This document shows, piece after piece, positions 52,703 through 62,788 of a stretch of 64,000 nt of DNA. The notes under the pieces are model-generated. The model searched no databases and was not told where the DNA came from. It saw nothing but the letters and a program-made list of their open reading frames with translations. This stretch comes from Puffinus mauretanicus (lineage: Eukaryota > Chordata > Aves > Procellariiformes > Procellariidae). How positions within the stretch are numbered: the first letter of the stretch is position 1; the number at the start of each line of letters is the position of its first letter. The stretch spans positions 744,001 through 808,000 of the forward strand of contig JAJKFH010002198.1 of the NCBI GenBank assembly GCA_023333565.1, given 5' to 3'. The position numbers and the translations under genes are program-made.

Positions 52703-54593
52703 ATTAGCTATACAGCCATAATAAGGTTTTGCTATAGGAGTTTTTATATTTGTAGGTATATGCCATTTGTTGACAAGAGGTCTAATGCTCTTGTATATGT
52801 GCTGTATTGCTAGAACCCCTTAATAAAAAGAAGTGTTTAGAAAGCTGGAGCACAGGGAGCAGCTCCTTTAAAACTTGTCTGGACAAGATTTTTGGAAGAA
52901 AAAGAAGCTGTCTTTTTAAAAAAACAAATGTATTGTAGCTCTGCCTACATGTTTCCACTTATATCCTGATTATTTTCTTCACATTGGCTGGAGTTAACTC
53001 TGCTCCCTACAGCATTCATCCTGTTGGTATATAAAATGGAAAGTTCTGTAGATTACCTAGAAGGATTTTCTCTGAGTGTTGATGTCAAGATGGGCAGTGG
53101 ATTAGAGAAAATTGTAGTGTGAACCACGGTAAAGTAAAATCATGTTATGATATGCATGACTTGCATCTATTGCTAATGATGTAAGTATGATGTTTGTAAT
53201 TTCAGTCATCCTTGCTGCTGTAGTCATCTGACTATGGAAGCAAAGGGCCTTGACAGGAGCAGGTGTTCGGGTAATTCTGGAAATTGCATGGAAGAGAAAG
53301 ACAGCAGTTTAATCCAGCTCATACAGCCAATTGGAATTGCTGACCTACTATAGAACTGATTGAATTTTAATTAGTTGAATTATCTCTGAATTAAGCCGGT
53401 AGGTATACTTGTGGTTGTGGTTTGAACAAACTTGGTTTTTGCATAGGTCCAAACTGGAAATAAACTGGAAGAAAAAATCTGGGAAACAGCTCTCTAACTC
53501 TTCAAATTAGATTAATGGCCATGTATTCACTAGGGACTGACATAGTATTCTTAGCTTGTTACTTTGCCTGAGTAGAATTTTTATGAAAACACAAAAATTT
53601 ATAGTCATTACACTACATTTTCCCACTCAAAATCTTCTTTCCTGCTTGGGGTTAGGAAGCAACAAATGCTTTGTAAGTATAGCTTGCTCGTATGATTTTA
53701 ATAGAACTGGGCTTCTTTTTTTCCTTTTCTTTCTCATTCCTAACGAGAATAAGACTGGGGTAATACTAATGTTGGCAGCAGTAGTAGTAGAAAGACACAC
53801 ACAGCACACCTAGGTGCCAAACAAGAGCGTGTTTGGAAAGATGAGCAAACCCACTTTATAGCCTAGGGGTGAAAAGCAACTTCAGCACTCCATTTTGTGA
53901 CTGTTCTGGATCGGCAGAAGGAAGTTCATCGGGCAGTTGAGAAGGTTGCTGGTAGAGTAGCTAGGGAAGGTAAGGTAAACTAACCCTACAAAAAGCTAAG
54001 TCTACGTTTAAAAAAAATCCTAATACAATGTATATGGAGGAATGGGACAACGTATTGTACTGAAGCACAGTGGCATACTGATTCTAGTCTGTTACAGTAT
54101 TCAAGGATGGGGAGGAAAGCAGGTGGCAACTGCAGAGTGCTACTAAAAACTTTTTTTTTAAATATTTGCAAGCAGCATAAACAAGAAAGCCCAGAGGAAT
54201 AAGGAAAAGGTTGAAGTGCTTTATATACTGCTATAGAAACAATGTGAAACTTCTTATGTAAAACCAGCATAAAGCAGGCTGTCCTTATGCACATGCAAAC
54301 TTTTTTAAGAACATCAGCCTGATGGTGTATTTAAAGAAACTCAGAGGCTTTTTCTTTTCTTTTTTGACTGAATGTTTGCATGTATTCCAGTCCTTTGGTA
54401 GTAAGTGCATCTATGAGCACATACAGTTCATAAATGGGCATCTGCTGCTAAAGTTCAGTTCAGCAGGCTTTTAATCAAGTTATTCTGTGTGAGCTTAAAA
54501 CTGCTGCAGCTGTGATTGCCATGCATTAAATCTCAGTGCCTTCAGGTGTGTCCTGCATGCAGTCGAACCACATGGTCCTCGTTTTTGCTCCAG

Positions 54594-54701
54594 GTGTTAT
54601 GAGAGTGTATTGACGATCTTGGAAATGCCTGGATTTACTCTACTAACTGAAGAAATTAGAGAGAAAGTTATTAGAAAGAAAGATGCAAGTCCTTTATCCG
54701 G
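54594..54701 (+). CDS. Candidate exon of unknown gene, about 2 kb upstream of PLD5 start
   Basis: The block is preceded by a reasonable 3' splice site (TCCTCGTTTTTGCTCCAG) and followed by a strong donor (CCGG|GTGAGT is read as G|GTGAGT). It is 108 bp, a multiple of three, and one frame is open throughout. In that frame the exon begins with one base completing a split codon and ends with two. The peptide includes CYESVLTILEMPGFTLLTEE and, further on, a basic stretch IREKVIRKKD. An ATG at 54,625 with G at -3 could be a start. I do not recognise the protein. It could be an upstream alternative exon of PLD5, part of another transcript, or chance. Direct splicing to the known PLD5 exon 2 junction (phase 0) would be out of frame. 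Confidence 0.3.
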
Positions 54702-54813
54702 GTGAGTAAAAATCATTTGCATGTAACATTGATGGCTCTGGTTGTTGCTATTTTGTAACACTTTTTTTTTTCCTTACTATTGAGGTATTATGAAATTGCC
54801 TTTTTAATTTTAG

Positions 54814-54861
54814 AGAAAATGCCGTACTTTATGTTCCTACCAAACCGCTGCTACTGTTCAG
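54814..54861 (+). CDS. Candidate second exon, in frame with the preceding candidate
   Basis: A 48-bp block lies between TTTTTAATTTTAG and GTTTGT. Joining it to the block ending at 54,701 keeps the frame open across the junction and yields GENAVLYVPTKPLLLF. If the second donor is not used, the frame continues 63 bp further and stops at a TGA near 54,925. The intervening 112 bp contains a pyrimidine tract (CTTTTTTTTTTTCCTTAC), as an intron end would. Such a short exon is easily found by chance, so this is supported mainly by the frame agreement. Confidence 0.22.
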
Positions 54862-55529
54862 GTTTGTTTTCCAGCATTTCATGAAGATACTAGTATTACC
54901 TATTAATAATAATCCTCAATTGTGAGGTGTGAGGTGCCTTTATCCTTAGAACTTTGAAAGAAAAACTTCATTATCTGTCTGGGTTCTGAATGATATTTTG
55001 CAGTAATACACCTTGAGCCCAATCATAAGGATATTTTAAATCTACCTTTTGATCAGATGGGAGTAGAGTTCACTCCAGATCAAGTGGTTAGCAGAGAGCT
55101 CTTCTACAATGTTCTCACCAACTAGTCCTGATGAACTGCTTTATCATTCAAAGGCTATTTTCAGTTAACTGGTTCAAGTGTAGACTTTTAGTTCAATATC
55201 ACTTTATCTGAATAACTACATCAGTTTAGTTCTCTGGCAAACTACAAATTGTCTGCCAGCAAATATTCACCAGAAACTGAAATGCTCTTCTGAGCTCCAA
55301 TAATTATTTTCCTGGTGCTATGTGAGAAAGTTTTCTTGTCTGTGCTTAACATAGCTTTGCAGAGTGTGTGGGCAATTAGCAAGGTGGCTTTTCATAGTGT
55401 GAAAAAGGAAAGTCCTTTTTTCTGCTGAAACAAGTTTGAGCTAAATAGCGATACATACCAACTTCTACTAAAAGAGGTGGCAGTGGACTATAGAAACCAC
55501 ACCAAAACATCTTTTATTTTATGAGACAC
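54862..55529. other. AT-rich sequence just upstream of the CpG island
   Basis: No gene feature recognised. Base composition changes sharply to GC-rich near 55,530. Confidence 0.5.
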
Positions 55530-56450
55530 TCGGGTGTCAGGTATCCACGGGTGTGGGCGCTCCAGCGATACTGTCCAGCCGGGACCACAGAAGTGATTTG
55601 ATTTCTGAGGTCTGGCGCTGGCTGAGCCGCTGCGGGGGGTGAGGGCTTCCAGGCGGGACCTGCACCCGGGGCTCCTGCCCGCCCTGTACCCGGCTCCGGC
55701 GCGCCGGGCCGAGGCTTTGCCTCCTGGCCGGGCGAGGTGCGCTCCTGGCTGCCCCGGGGAAAGGACGGGTAGCTCGGTCAGGTTACGCTTCAGAGCGCCG
55801 GGAGCCCCTGCCTGGGGCGGGAGGCGACTCGGGGACGGAGAGGTGCTGCGGTGAGCGGTGGCCCCGACGCCCGCAGCCCCGCACCTCCCGCTTACCGCGG
55901 CAGGGCCCGGGCGGCGGCGAGGGGCGCATCCCGCCCCGGGCAGGGCTGGGGAGGTCGGACAAAGGCTTCCAGGAGAGGGAGTGGCAACCGGCCGCCGAGC
56001 CCCGCGGCGGGATCCGGGGGAGCGGGTCGGTGTCTGCCGGGACGGGGGGAGAGGGGACGAATGAACTTCCCCACGGGCGCGGGGAGCCCCCTGCCCCCCA
56101 GGAGGCGGGGAAGCAGGAGGCGGCGGCGGCAGCCGCTTTCCTAGAGGCGAAAGCCGCTTTCTTCTCCTCCGAAGGTGGCTGCTGGGGAGGAGAGGCGGGG
56201 GAGGAGCCGGCTTCAACCGCGGGCGGGCGGTGGCCCCTCCACTGCGCCAACCTGCAGGCGGGCCGGAGGCAGCAGCCCCGCCCGGCCGCCGTCTGCGCGG
56301 GGCCGCGCCTCCCCTCGCCTCCGTCCCGGGCAGAGCCGCAAGCAGCCGCTCCCCGCTGCGCCGGTCCTGGACTGCAGCTTGCTGGCGGCGAGGGCAACAA
56401 GCAGCGGCATCTTGGAGCGCCTTCTTGCCCGGGTGCCCTTTCATCTCTCT
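55530..56450 (+). promoter_or_regulatory. PLD5: CpG-island promoter of PLD5
   Basis: About 900 bp are very GC-rich with dense CpG, in sharp contrast to the AT-rich surroundings. GC-box-like strings occur, for example GGGGCGGG near 55,816 and CCCCGCCC near 56,276. There is no clear TATA box at a sensible distance from the coding start, which fits a dispersed-initiation CpG promoter. The island lies 240-1,160 bp upstream of the PLD5 start codon and so most likely contains its transcription start and early 5' UTR. The exact start site cannot be read. Very long open frames on both strands here reflect the lack of stop codons in GC-rich DNA and are not treated as genes. Confidence 0.85.
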
Positions 56451-56454
56451 CAGT

Positions 56455-56690
56455 CCGCTCCTCTCTCGTACCTGCAGCCTCTCCTTCTCCCTCCGCTCCT
56501 CCTACCTTGTTATCTCTCCTTTTCTCCCCTTCTCTTCCCATTTTCTGTTTTTTTTTTTTTGGTGTTTTTGCTTTCCTTCTTTTTCTTCTTTCCCCCATCT
56601 TCTTCTTTTTTGGACCCTCTTCGTCTAGTGCCTCTTAATTTCTTGATTTCTTCTGATTTTTTTCCTTGGACTTTGCCTTGTCATGTCAAG
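56455..56690 (+). other. PLD5: Probable pyrimidine-rich 5' UTR of PLD5
   Basis: This stretch is almost entirely C and T, with a 13-base T run near 56,548-56,560 and repeated CTTCTT/TCTCC units, up to the PLD5 start codon. It has no splice donor-acceptor pair that would clearly remove it, so it is probably transcribed as 5' UTR. Its frame relative to PLD5 is open, but the translated product is low complexity. Confidence 0.6.
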
Positions 56691-56748
56691 ATGGAAGTCA
56701 GGCATGACTGGCTCTCCTCATCCCCCCACGAAGGCTTCGAGCAGATGA
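56683..56748 (+). promoter_or_regulatory. Short upstream ORF overlapping the PLD5 start codon
   Basis: An ATG at 56,683, eight bases before the PLD5 ATG and in a different frame, opens a 21-codon frame that ends at TGA 56,746-56,748, inside the PLD5 coding sequence. Position -3 is G and +4 is T, so its context is moderate, whereas the PLD5 ATG has the stronger A(-3)/G(+4). Ribosomes that use it would miss the PLD5 start, so it could lower translation. This is inference. Confidence 0.5.
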
Positions 56749-56876
56749 GGCTGAAGAGCAGACCCAGGGAGCCTTCCCCAAGCCTCACCAGAGTAGGTGC
56801 GAACTTCTACAGCACTGTCAAGCAGCAGGACTACAGTGCCAGTGTCTGGCTGAGGAGGAAAGACAAACTGGAGCAC
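56691..56876 (+). CDS. PLD5: PLD5 (inactive phospholipase D5), first coding exon
   Basis: The exon encodes 62 codons starting MEVRHDWLSSSPHEGFEQMR and including VGANFYSTVKQQDYSASVW, ending RRKDKLEH. From memory this closely matches the N-terminus of mammalian PLD5, including the point where the first exon ends. The start has a good context (AAGATGG). The exon ends at a consensus donor, CAC|GTAAGT, after a whole codon (phase 0). PLD5 belongs to the phospholipase D family but lacks intact HKD catalytic motifs and is regarded as catalytically inactive. It is predicted to be a single-pass membrane protein, and this exon gives the polar cytosolic tail before the membrane segment. The membrane segment and PLD-like domains lie in later exons, beyond this window. 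The frame also stays open upstream to 56,175, but I consider the start at 56,691 correct. Confidence 0.93.
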
Positions 56877-59800
56877 GTAAGTCAGCTTCTATTTCCCTCC
56901 TTTTTTTAATTTCTAGACCTCTGTCTAGGTATTCTGTTAGGCTACCTCTCTACAGCTTGGACTCCAGAAGAAAAGTGTTGCTCCAGTAATTGGGCATGGC
57001 ATTTCCCAAATGGTAGAGAAAGGAGCTACTTAGAGGTCCCAGGCTGGTCAAATCTGAGGTAAATAGGACGTCAGTACTGTTCCCAAACCACACACCAGTC
57101 TCTTCCTAACTGGAAATATTTTTTTAATGTTCTTGGCTTATTCATTCTTCTATTCCCGCAAATTCAGCACTGCTGTGGGAGGAGGAAGATTGGGATGGTG
57201 CAGATGGAGGTTGGAGCATTTGTCTCACGGTGATTATAGTGTAGTTCTAGAATTGCTAAAAGAAAATAGCTTTTTTTAATTCTAGCTGTGATTTCCCCCC
57301 TCCCCCCCTTCTTTTTCTTCTTCTTCATGCATGGGACTTTGAAAATATTCAATCTGTGTGGGACAGAAGAGATTTCCTTCAAGACATCTATTCCTGCAGC
57401 AGTAGTACATGACTTAACTAAGTGTGTTTGGGAACCACAATAGAACTGACACTGTGGATAGCTCTAGTGAATATTTTATGAGAATGTAAGGTGCTTCTAA
57501 GTATTCCTGTCTCAGATGATGTTTGAAAGCATTTTTATGTTACTTCTAACAGCAAGGAAATGGGTTGAGATGACCTGGATACTGTGTAAGAGTTTTCTGA
57601 ATAGCTTATTAGATTAAACCCATTGTTACAGTGTACAGTACAATCAAAACAGGGAAGTAGCTGCATTTACGGGATGCAAAAGAATGTGGGTGGGTTTGCA
57701 TAATGCAACAGTCTGCCATTCTTTACATTAGTGAGTAGTTTGCAATCACAGTCACATTGACTCCAAGATAGACAGAAAAATATTTCTTGTGGTACAACCA
57801 CGTGAAGTCTCTTTGGGTAGAAATGGTCCCATCACGAGGATAAATGGCCTTTATTATGTGGAAATCCTAGACGGCATAGTAGAGTCCTTTAAAGATGAAA
57901 CCCGAAAAAAGCTCCTCTATCAACTAGTTCATGGAGTATTACCCTCCCTTCCCACTAACCTGCAGAGTATTTTATCTCTGTTAGTGAAATCTTAAACTTG
58001 AGTTGTTTACACTTCTGGGGAAATGACAAAAACTGATGAACTGTTGGGAATACCACATTTCAAATGTTGAGAAAGGTATTGAATCCTATCTGCCTTCTTA
58101 CACGTGTTTTTGTGATTCTTCACACTAACAGCAAGGCTTCACAGTAGTAAGCTTGTAAGCAGGGTATTCTCCCATTGTGAATCAAGAAGAAAGGTCAATG
58201 CTTTATCTCAGTACAGCTGATGGCTAAAACATAGAAAGCACAGAAATCTGAGCACTGGTTTTTGTAACAGGTTTTTGCTACATGTGCCTACGTGTTGATA
58301 TGTGTCATCAAATGAATGATTATTAATTGGGGAGGAATAATCTGTCAACAGTTTGACAGCTAACTACTGTTCTGGTAGGTGAATATTAGCATGTTCAGAT
58401 ATCTGTATTTTAAATCATACCACAATAGTAGCATGGACAAGGAAAATAAGCATTAACTTGTTCTAAGATTACAAGTGCAAAATCCTTATTTTGTGTGTGG
58501 TTCAGTTGGGTGGTTTTTTTTTTTTTTTGATGAAGTCAGTATTTTGTCACGATAGTAATCTTCAATAACCCTGCAGCATTGGTGTGAAAAGCTTTTTCTG
58601 CAATCAGTTTGGTATGAATGCATGTTCTTCTGGGGGTTTCCCTCTCATTTGATCCAGTTATTTTTATTCCCAGAACCTATTTGAACAATATAAAGAAAAA
58701 AAAATTGGAATATTGTTATTTCTTGCTTGCCATGAAATACTACTTATTTCATTGACATTTATTGTGAATACCCTGCAGTACATTAGTATGCCAACAGTAT
58801 ATATGTGAAAATACTTTGCTTTTATGATTTAAGGTAACTGCATTACTCATGAGTGTTGTAACAGGCAGGCTATTGCATAGCTCCCCTTAATGAGTGTAAA
58901 TAAAATATGTATTAATTTCTAGATTGTATTTTGCTTATGCAGTTTTGGAGAAAGGTTGTTATTTTCTTTTTTCAGATAAATTTTTGAGGGTTTTGAGTGT
59001 TTTCTTGCCAAAGAAGTTATTTCCTACACTCCACTCTTCCACTCCAAAAGACAAACCAATTAATTTGAGATGCATAATTTTGAATGGTATAGTCGTTGAC
59101 ATATGATAGCTTATGGCCAATATTGGATAATGAAAATATACAAACTTCATGAGGGGGATGGAGGACATGAATAACATTTCATTGCAGCTCCCTCTGAGGT
59201 AATCATGTTACTTGATACCTACAAAGAAAATCAAAATACAAGGAGTGAGCATTCATGGAGGCACTGATTTTGAAAGTATGTCATCATAAATTTGATGCTA
59301 CATAATGACAGATATAGGCAGAAGAAGGATATATAGTGAGTGTAAGTCAAGATATGCATGAACAGATTTTGAAGTTTCATATGTACTCTTTAGGCCTTGT
59401 GGAGGGGGTTGGTTTTTACTTCATTGAAATTATTTCTTAAATTGCTTTCAGTGTGGTTGTAATAGGGATAAAATTGGGCCAGTATATTTTGTACGCTACT
59501 TCCAGTAAATCCTTGTAGACCACAGTAGATATAATATATTGACTTTCGTTAAAGTGAGTAGCATGATTTATTCATGTGCGACACTTCTTACTAATCTATG
59601 TATAGTTTGAGGGACTAAAAAACATCTTCTGAAGCTAATTTTTATCAAACTGTTTATATAAAAAAAATCTCAAATACACAAACAGTTTGTTTCTAGATTT
59701 CAAAACTGTAACAAAGTTGTGGGTTTTGGTGTTGTGTTTTTTAGTGTTTGGGTTTTTTTTTAAAAAAAACAGATCTCAATTTGAAGAGTGTGGTAAAGAG

Positions 59801-62598
59801 GTTCAAGATTCAACTGTTGCCATATCTCTTTGAAAAGCACAAAACAAGTTCAAATGCACAAATATGATACAGTTTCTTTAAAATTGTTCAATACTTAATT
59901 ATTGACTGACCATAGAGGAAGTCAAAACCTGGAACATACTGCTGGCGTCTTGCTAATTGATTGTTCTTCAAATGGATCTTAGTATAGTGTGTCTCCTCAT
60001 TGGCTAATTGTTTATGTGGGTTATTTTTTTCCAAGTGGCAGTAACACAATTGGCACCATACAAGATCTGAACACAACTCACCCCTGTTTCCTTTTGTGAA
60101 CTCGACGCTGTATTTAACATTAAGTGGATCTGCTGTAACATGTTTAAAGATAAGCCAATGAAGAGCTTTTGCTGAAGTGAGGCCTCAGTGTACGTGTGTG
60201 CTGTAGCCAATGGGTCAAAGAGCCACGCTTTTAATGGAGGAAATTACTAGAAGTGTAAGGAACTCTGACATTGCAGATGTGACTACAGTGAGGTTGCAAA
60301 TCTTTGGCTGAAATTCCTGCAGAGTTGCGATTGTTCAGATTCTGTGTATCTGCTTCAGCTGGTTCCTCGTGCCTTTTTGTGAAGTTGTTTGCCCGGTACA
60401 GGAAGTGTTGGAGTGAAAGCTGCTGTGTGAAATATTCTTGAAGTCTCCTTTGCATAGTTCTTTTTTGTTTGTTTGTCTTTGTCTGGTGTCGCCTTTTTTA
60501 ACGAAATGTGAAATGGTTAGGAGAAAAAGAAGGGAGGAGGTAGGGATGGGGAGGAAGAGTAGCTGACCTTTAGCTGGTGGGAGTTATGTCTGGTTTAATT
60601 TACAGCAGCTCTCCTTCATGTCTCTGTATCCTTCAGTAATGACAAGTACTGTATAACTGCTTTCCTAGTACCTCAGCAAAGAACTCTAGAGAACTTAATT
60701 TTAAATAATCAAAACTTAAAACAAAAGCAGAACAGAATTCTTTTTAGGCTACAGCAGATATGCTTCAAGCATATATTCTTTTTTATGACAAATACAGGTA
60801 TTTCTTCTCAAAGATGTAGTGGTAGTCTTTCTCTAATAACTTTTAAATTTAATTATTTACTTAATTATGTTAAAACATTTTAAAAACTGTCTTTTAAGAA
60901 ACTGTTTCAAGACTATAACTTCTTGGGAGACCTGGTATTAGAACAGTTTTATTTCCTGGAGATCCTCAGTTTGTTACCTTTAGTATTATCATAATTAGGG
61001 GAAGTAATTTATAATTCTTGCATCATCTCTTGTTTTTACTTAAGTTCTGACCAGTAGCAAAGGCAACATTGGGATTTTCAGATTCTAAGTACTCTTGCTA
61101 TTATGAGAGTTGACTTGACCTGTTGACGTCACACAGTTGATCAGCATACCGCTATCCCTTTGCCAGCATTGCTACCCAGAGAGAAAAGAGGCTGTCAGGT
61201 AGAGGGAGGACAGTGTTAGGTGGCAACAGAGGCAGATATCTAACATGCAAATGTTAGGCCTAAGACAATTTACAACGCTGGCTGACAAGCATGGCTGTGG
61301 TACTTCTCAGAGCCTCATGACCAAATCAGAAATAACATGTAACTTTCATTCACCTGTCATAATATCTTTAAAAAAGTTGAAATCCCAAATCCAATTCTGC
61401 CGGTTCATTTTTGTTATTCAAAAACTAGTAGTTCCCTTAGGCAGTGGTTTTTTTCTCTTTTTTTCTTTTTTTTTTCCTTTTCTTACAAGACAGGAAATTC
61501 TTAACAAAAACATTGTTGGAGAGTTTAAAATTGCATTTCCGCTCTTGCATGTAAATTAGCACAAGTGTTAAAAGTCAGAGGACGGATTTATAGGCTTCAG
61601 AATTTGACATCCTAAAGATGGCAGAAGACACCATGTGCGTAGCTATAACCTGTAATGCCTAAACAAAGAAGGTGGACATAGCTTGATGTAAAGCAAGTAA
61701 CAGAAGTAGAACTTAGTCAAGCCAAATCAGTTATTGGACAGAGCCAACAACTTTAACTTAAGGGAGAATAATAAAAGGATCTAAATCAGAATTAAAAAAA
61801 TCATTACATGCATTCCCAAAGCAGCCCGTGTCTTGCAGTAAATGCAAACACATGGCTTTTTTGAGTTAAATGAATTGACAGAGTCTTTTGCATTAAGCAG
61901 GTATAAATAATTTATCATCTGGAATAAGGTTGGATACCAAGAAGAGTGGAGTCCACCATGTATGAAGGTACATAAGTGGGCAATTCAGAGGGTTCTAAAA
62001 AGTTGGTTTCCAGCATTCGGAGATTTTTGATGGCATGGTTGCAGATTACAATTCCAAATGTCTGTCTGGTCCTGGAGACAGATATTTATATTTAGATTTC
62101 ATCATTAAAATCAAGGGAACAAACTCCATTAAGTAGAGGGACTTTGGCTTTTTCTCAACAGAAGACTGACATTTGGAACTGCCTGCTTGCAACAGTGGTA
62201 CTAGCATGCGTTGAGGTTCTTGCTGAAGCAGTAGCGTGCGGTTCGCTTCACTGCTGACACACTGTGTGTGGAGGAATTCTTCTGTTGAAATGCTGCTTTC
62301 TTTGAAGGTGTCTTTCTCTAGTAATGTTTTGTAGACAAACATAATTAGAGAAAATAAATGTTCAGAGAAGTGCAAAAAGGGGACCAAAGTCACTGAACAG
62401 TGTTGGGAAAATACTGAATAGCATTTTAGGGCAGAAAATGTAAAATGGTTTCTTTCAAAAATAGTATGGGGAATTTGAAATCTTGACATTTGGAGGGGAA
62501 AGAATAACTTATTTCAGTAGTTATGACGCATAAAAGTAATTTTGTATTGCAAGGCAGTGAAAATATGATACCTAATAGTTCCTTTTTCTCTTTCTAAT
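56877..62598 (+). other. PLD5: PLD5 intron 1, left part
   Basis: Starts with the donor GTAAGT. No further PLD5 exon is visible: the expected hydrophobic transmembrane exon is not found in any frame. Contains T runs (58,516-58,529 and around 61,447-61,478) and a C-rich stretch near 57,294-57,310, but no recognisable transposon until 62,599. The intron continues beyond the window end. Confidence 0.75.
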
Positions 62599-62788
62599 TG
62601 TGGCGGGTTAACCTTGGTTGTCTGCCAGCTGCCCACCAAGCCACTCTCTCACTCCCCCTCCTCAACAGACAGGGGAAGAAAATGAGATAAAACATCTTGT
62701 AGCTTGAGATAAAGACAGGCAGATCGCTCACCAATTACTGTCACAGGCAAAACAGACTCAACTTGGGGAAAATTAATTTCATCTATTG
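62599..62788 (-). mobile_element. Truncated ERVL-type LTR (3' end), antisense, interrupted by CR1
   Basis: The plus strand begins TGTGGCGGGTTAACCTTGG. On the minus strand this is an LTR 3' terminus ending GGTTAACCCGCCACA. It resembles the end of the solo LTR at 49.7-50.2 kb (GGTTAAACCACGACA), and both share a TTTATCTCAA string before a CTCCCC/TCTCCC-rich stretch. The segment CACTCACCAATTACTGTCAC...GACTCAACTTGGGGAAAATT fits a common bird LTR family, from memory. The LTR stops abruptly at about 62,788, where CR1 sequence starts, so the CR1 probably inserted into it. The remainder may continue to the right of 64,000. Confidence 0.75.

Larger units (their letters stand above)
50233..54593. other. 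Non-coding DNA upstream of PLD5
   Basis: Contains an 18-bp tandem repeat at 50,882-50,917, a T run near 52,127-52,139 and a GCAT tetramer run at 52,686-52,702. No exon with a recognisable product was found. Regulatory elements of PLD5 could lie here but cannot be singled out. Confidence 0.5.

Noticed and set aside
55488..56598. Two long minus-strand open frames (318 and 271 codons) across the CpG island
   Set aside because: They consist of low-complexity Pro/Arg/Ala/Gly/Ser-rich sequence, overlap each other in different frames and exist because GC-rich DNA has few stops. No known domain or splice signal supports them.
55639..56638. Several plus-strand GC-rich open frames in the PLD5 promoter region
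   Set aside because: Same cause as the antisense frames. Composition is arginine/proline/alanine-rich with no family resemblance.
57789..57995. 68-codon plus-strand frame considered as PLD5 exon 2
   Set aside because: PLD5 exon 2 should begin in phase 0 with a hydrophilic stretch, then a strongly hydrophobic membrane segment. This frame has neither, nor a proper acceptor-donor pair.
62046..62489. 147-codon minus-strand open frame in PLD5 intron 1
   Set aside because: No motif, odd composition and no splice or promoter support. Considered a chance frame.
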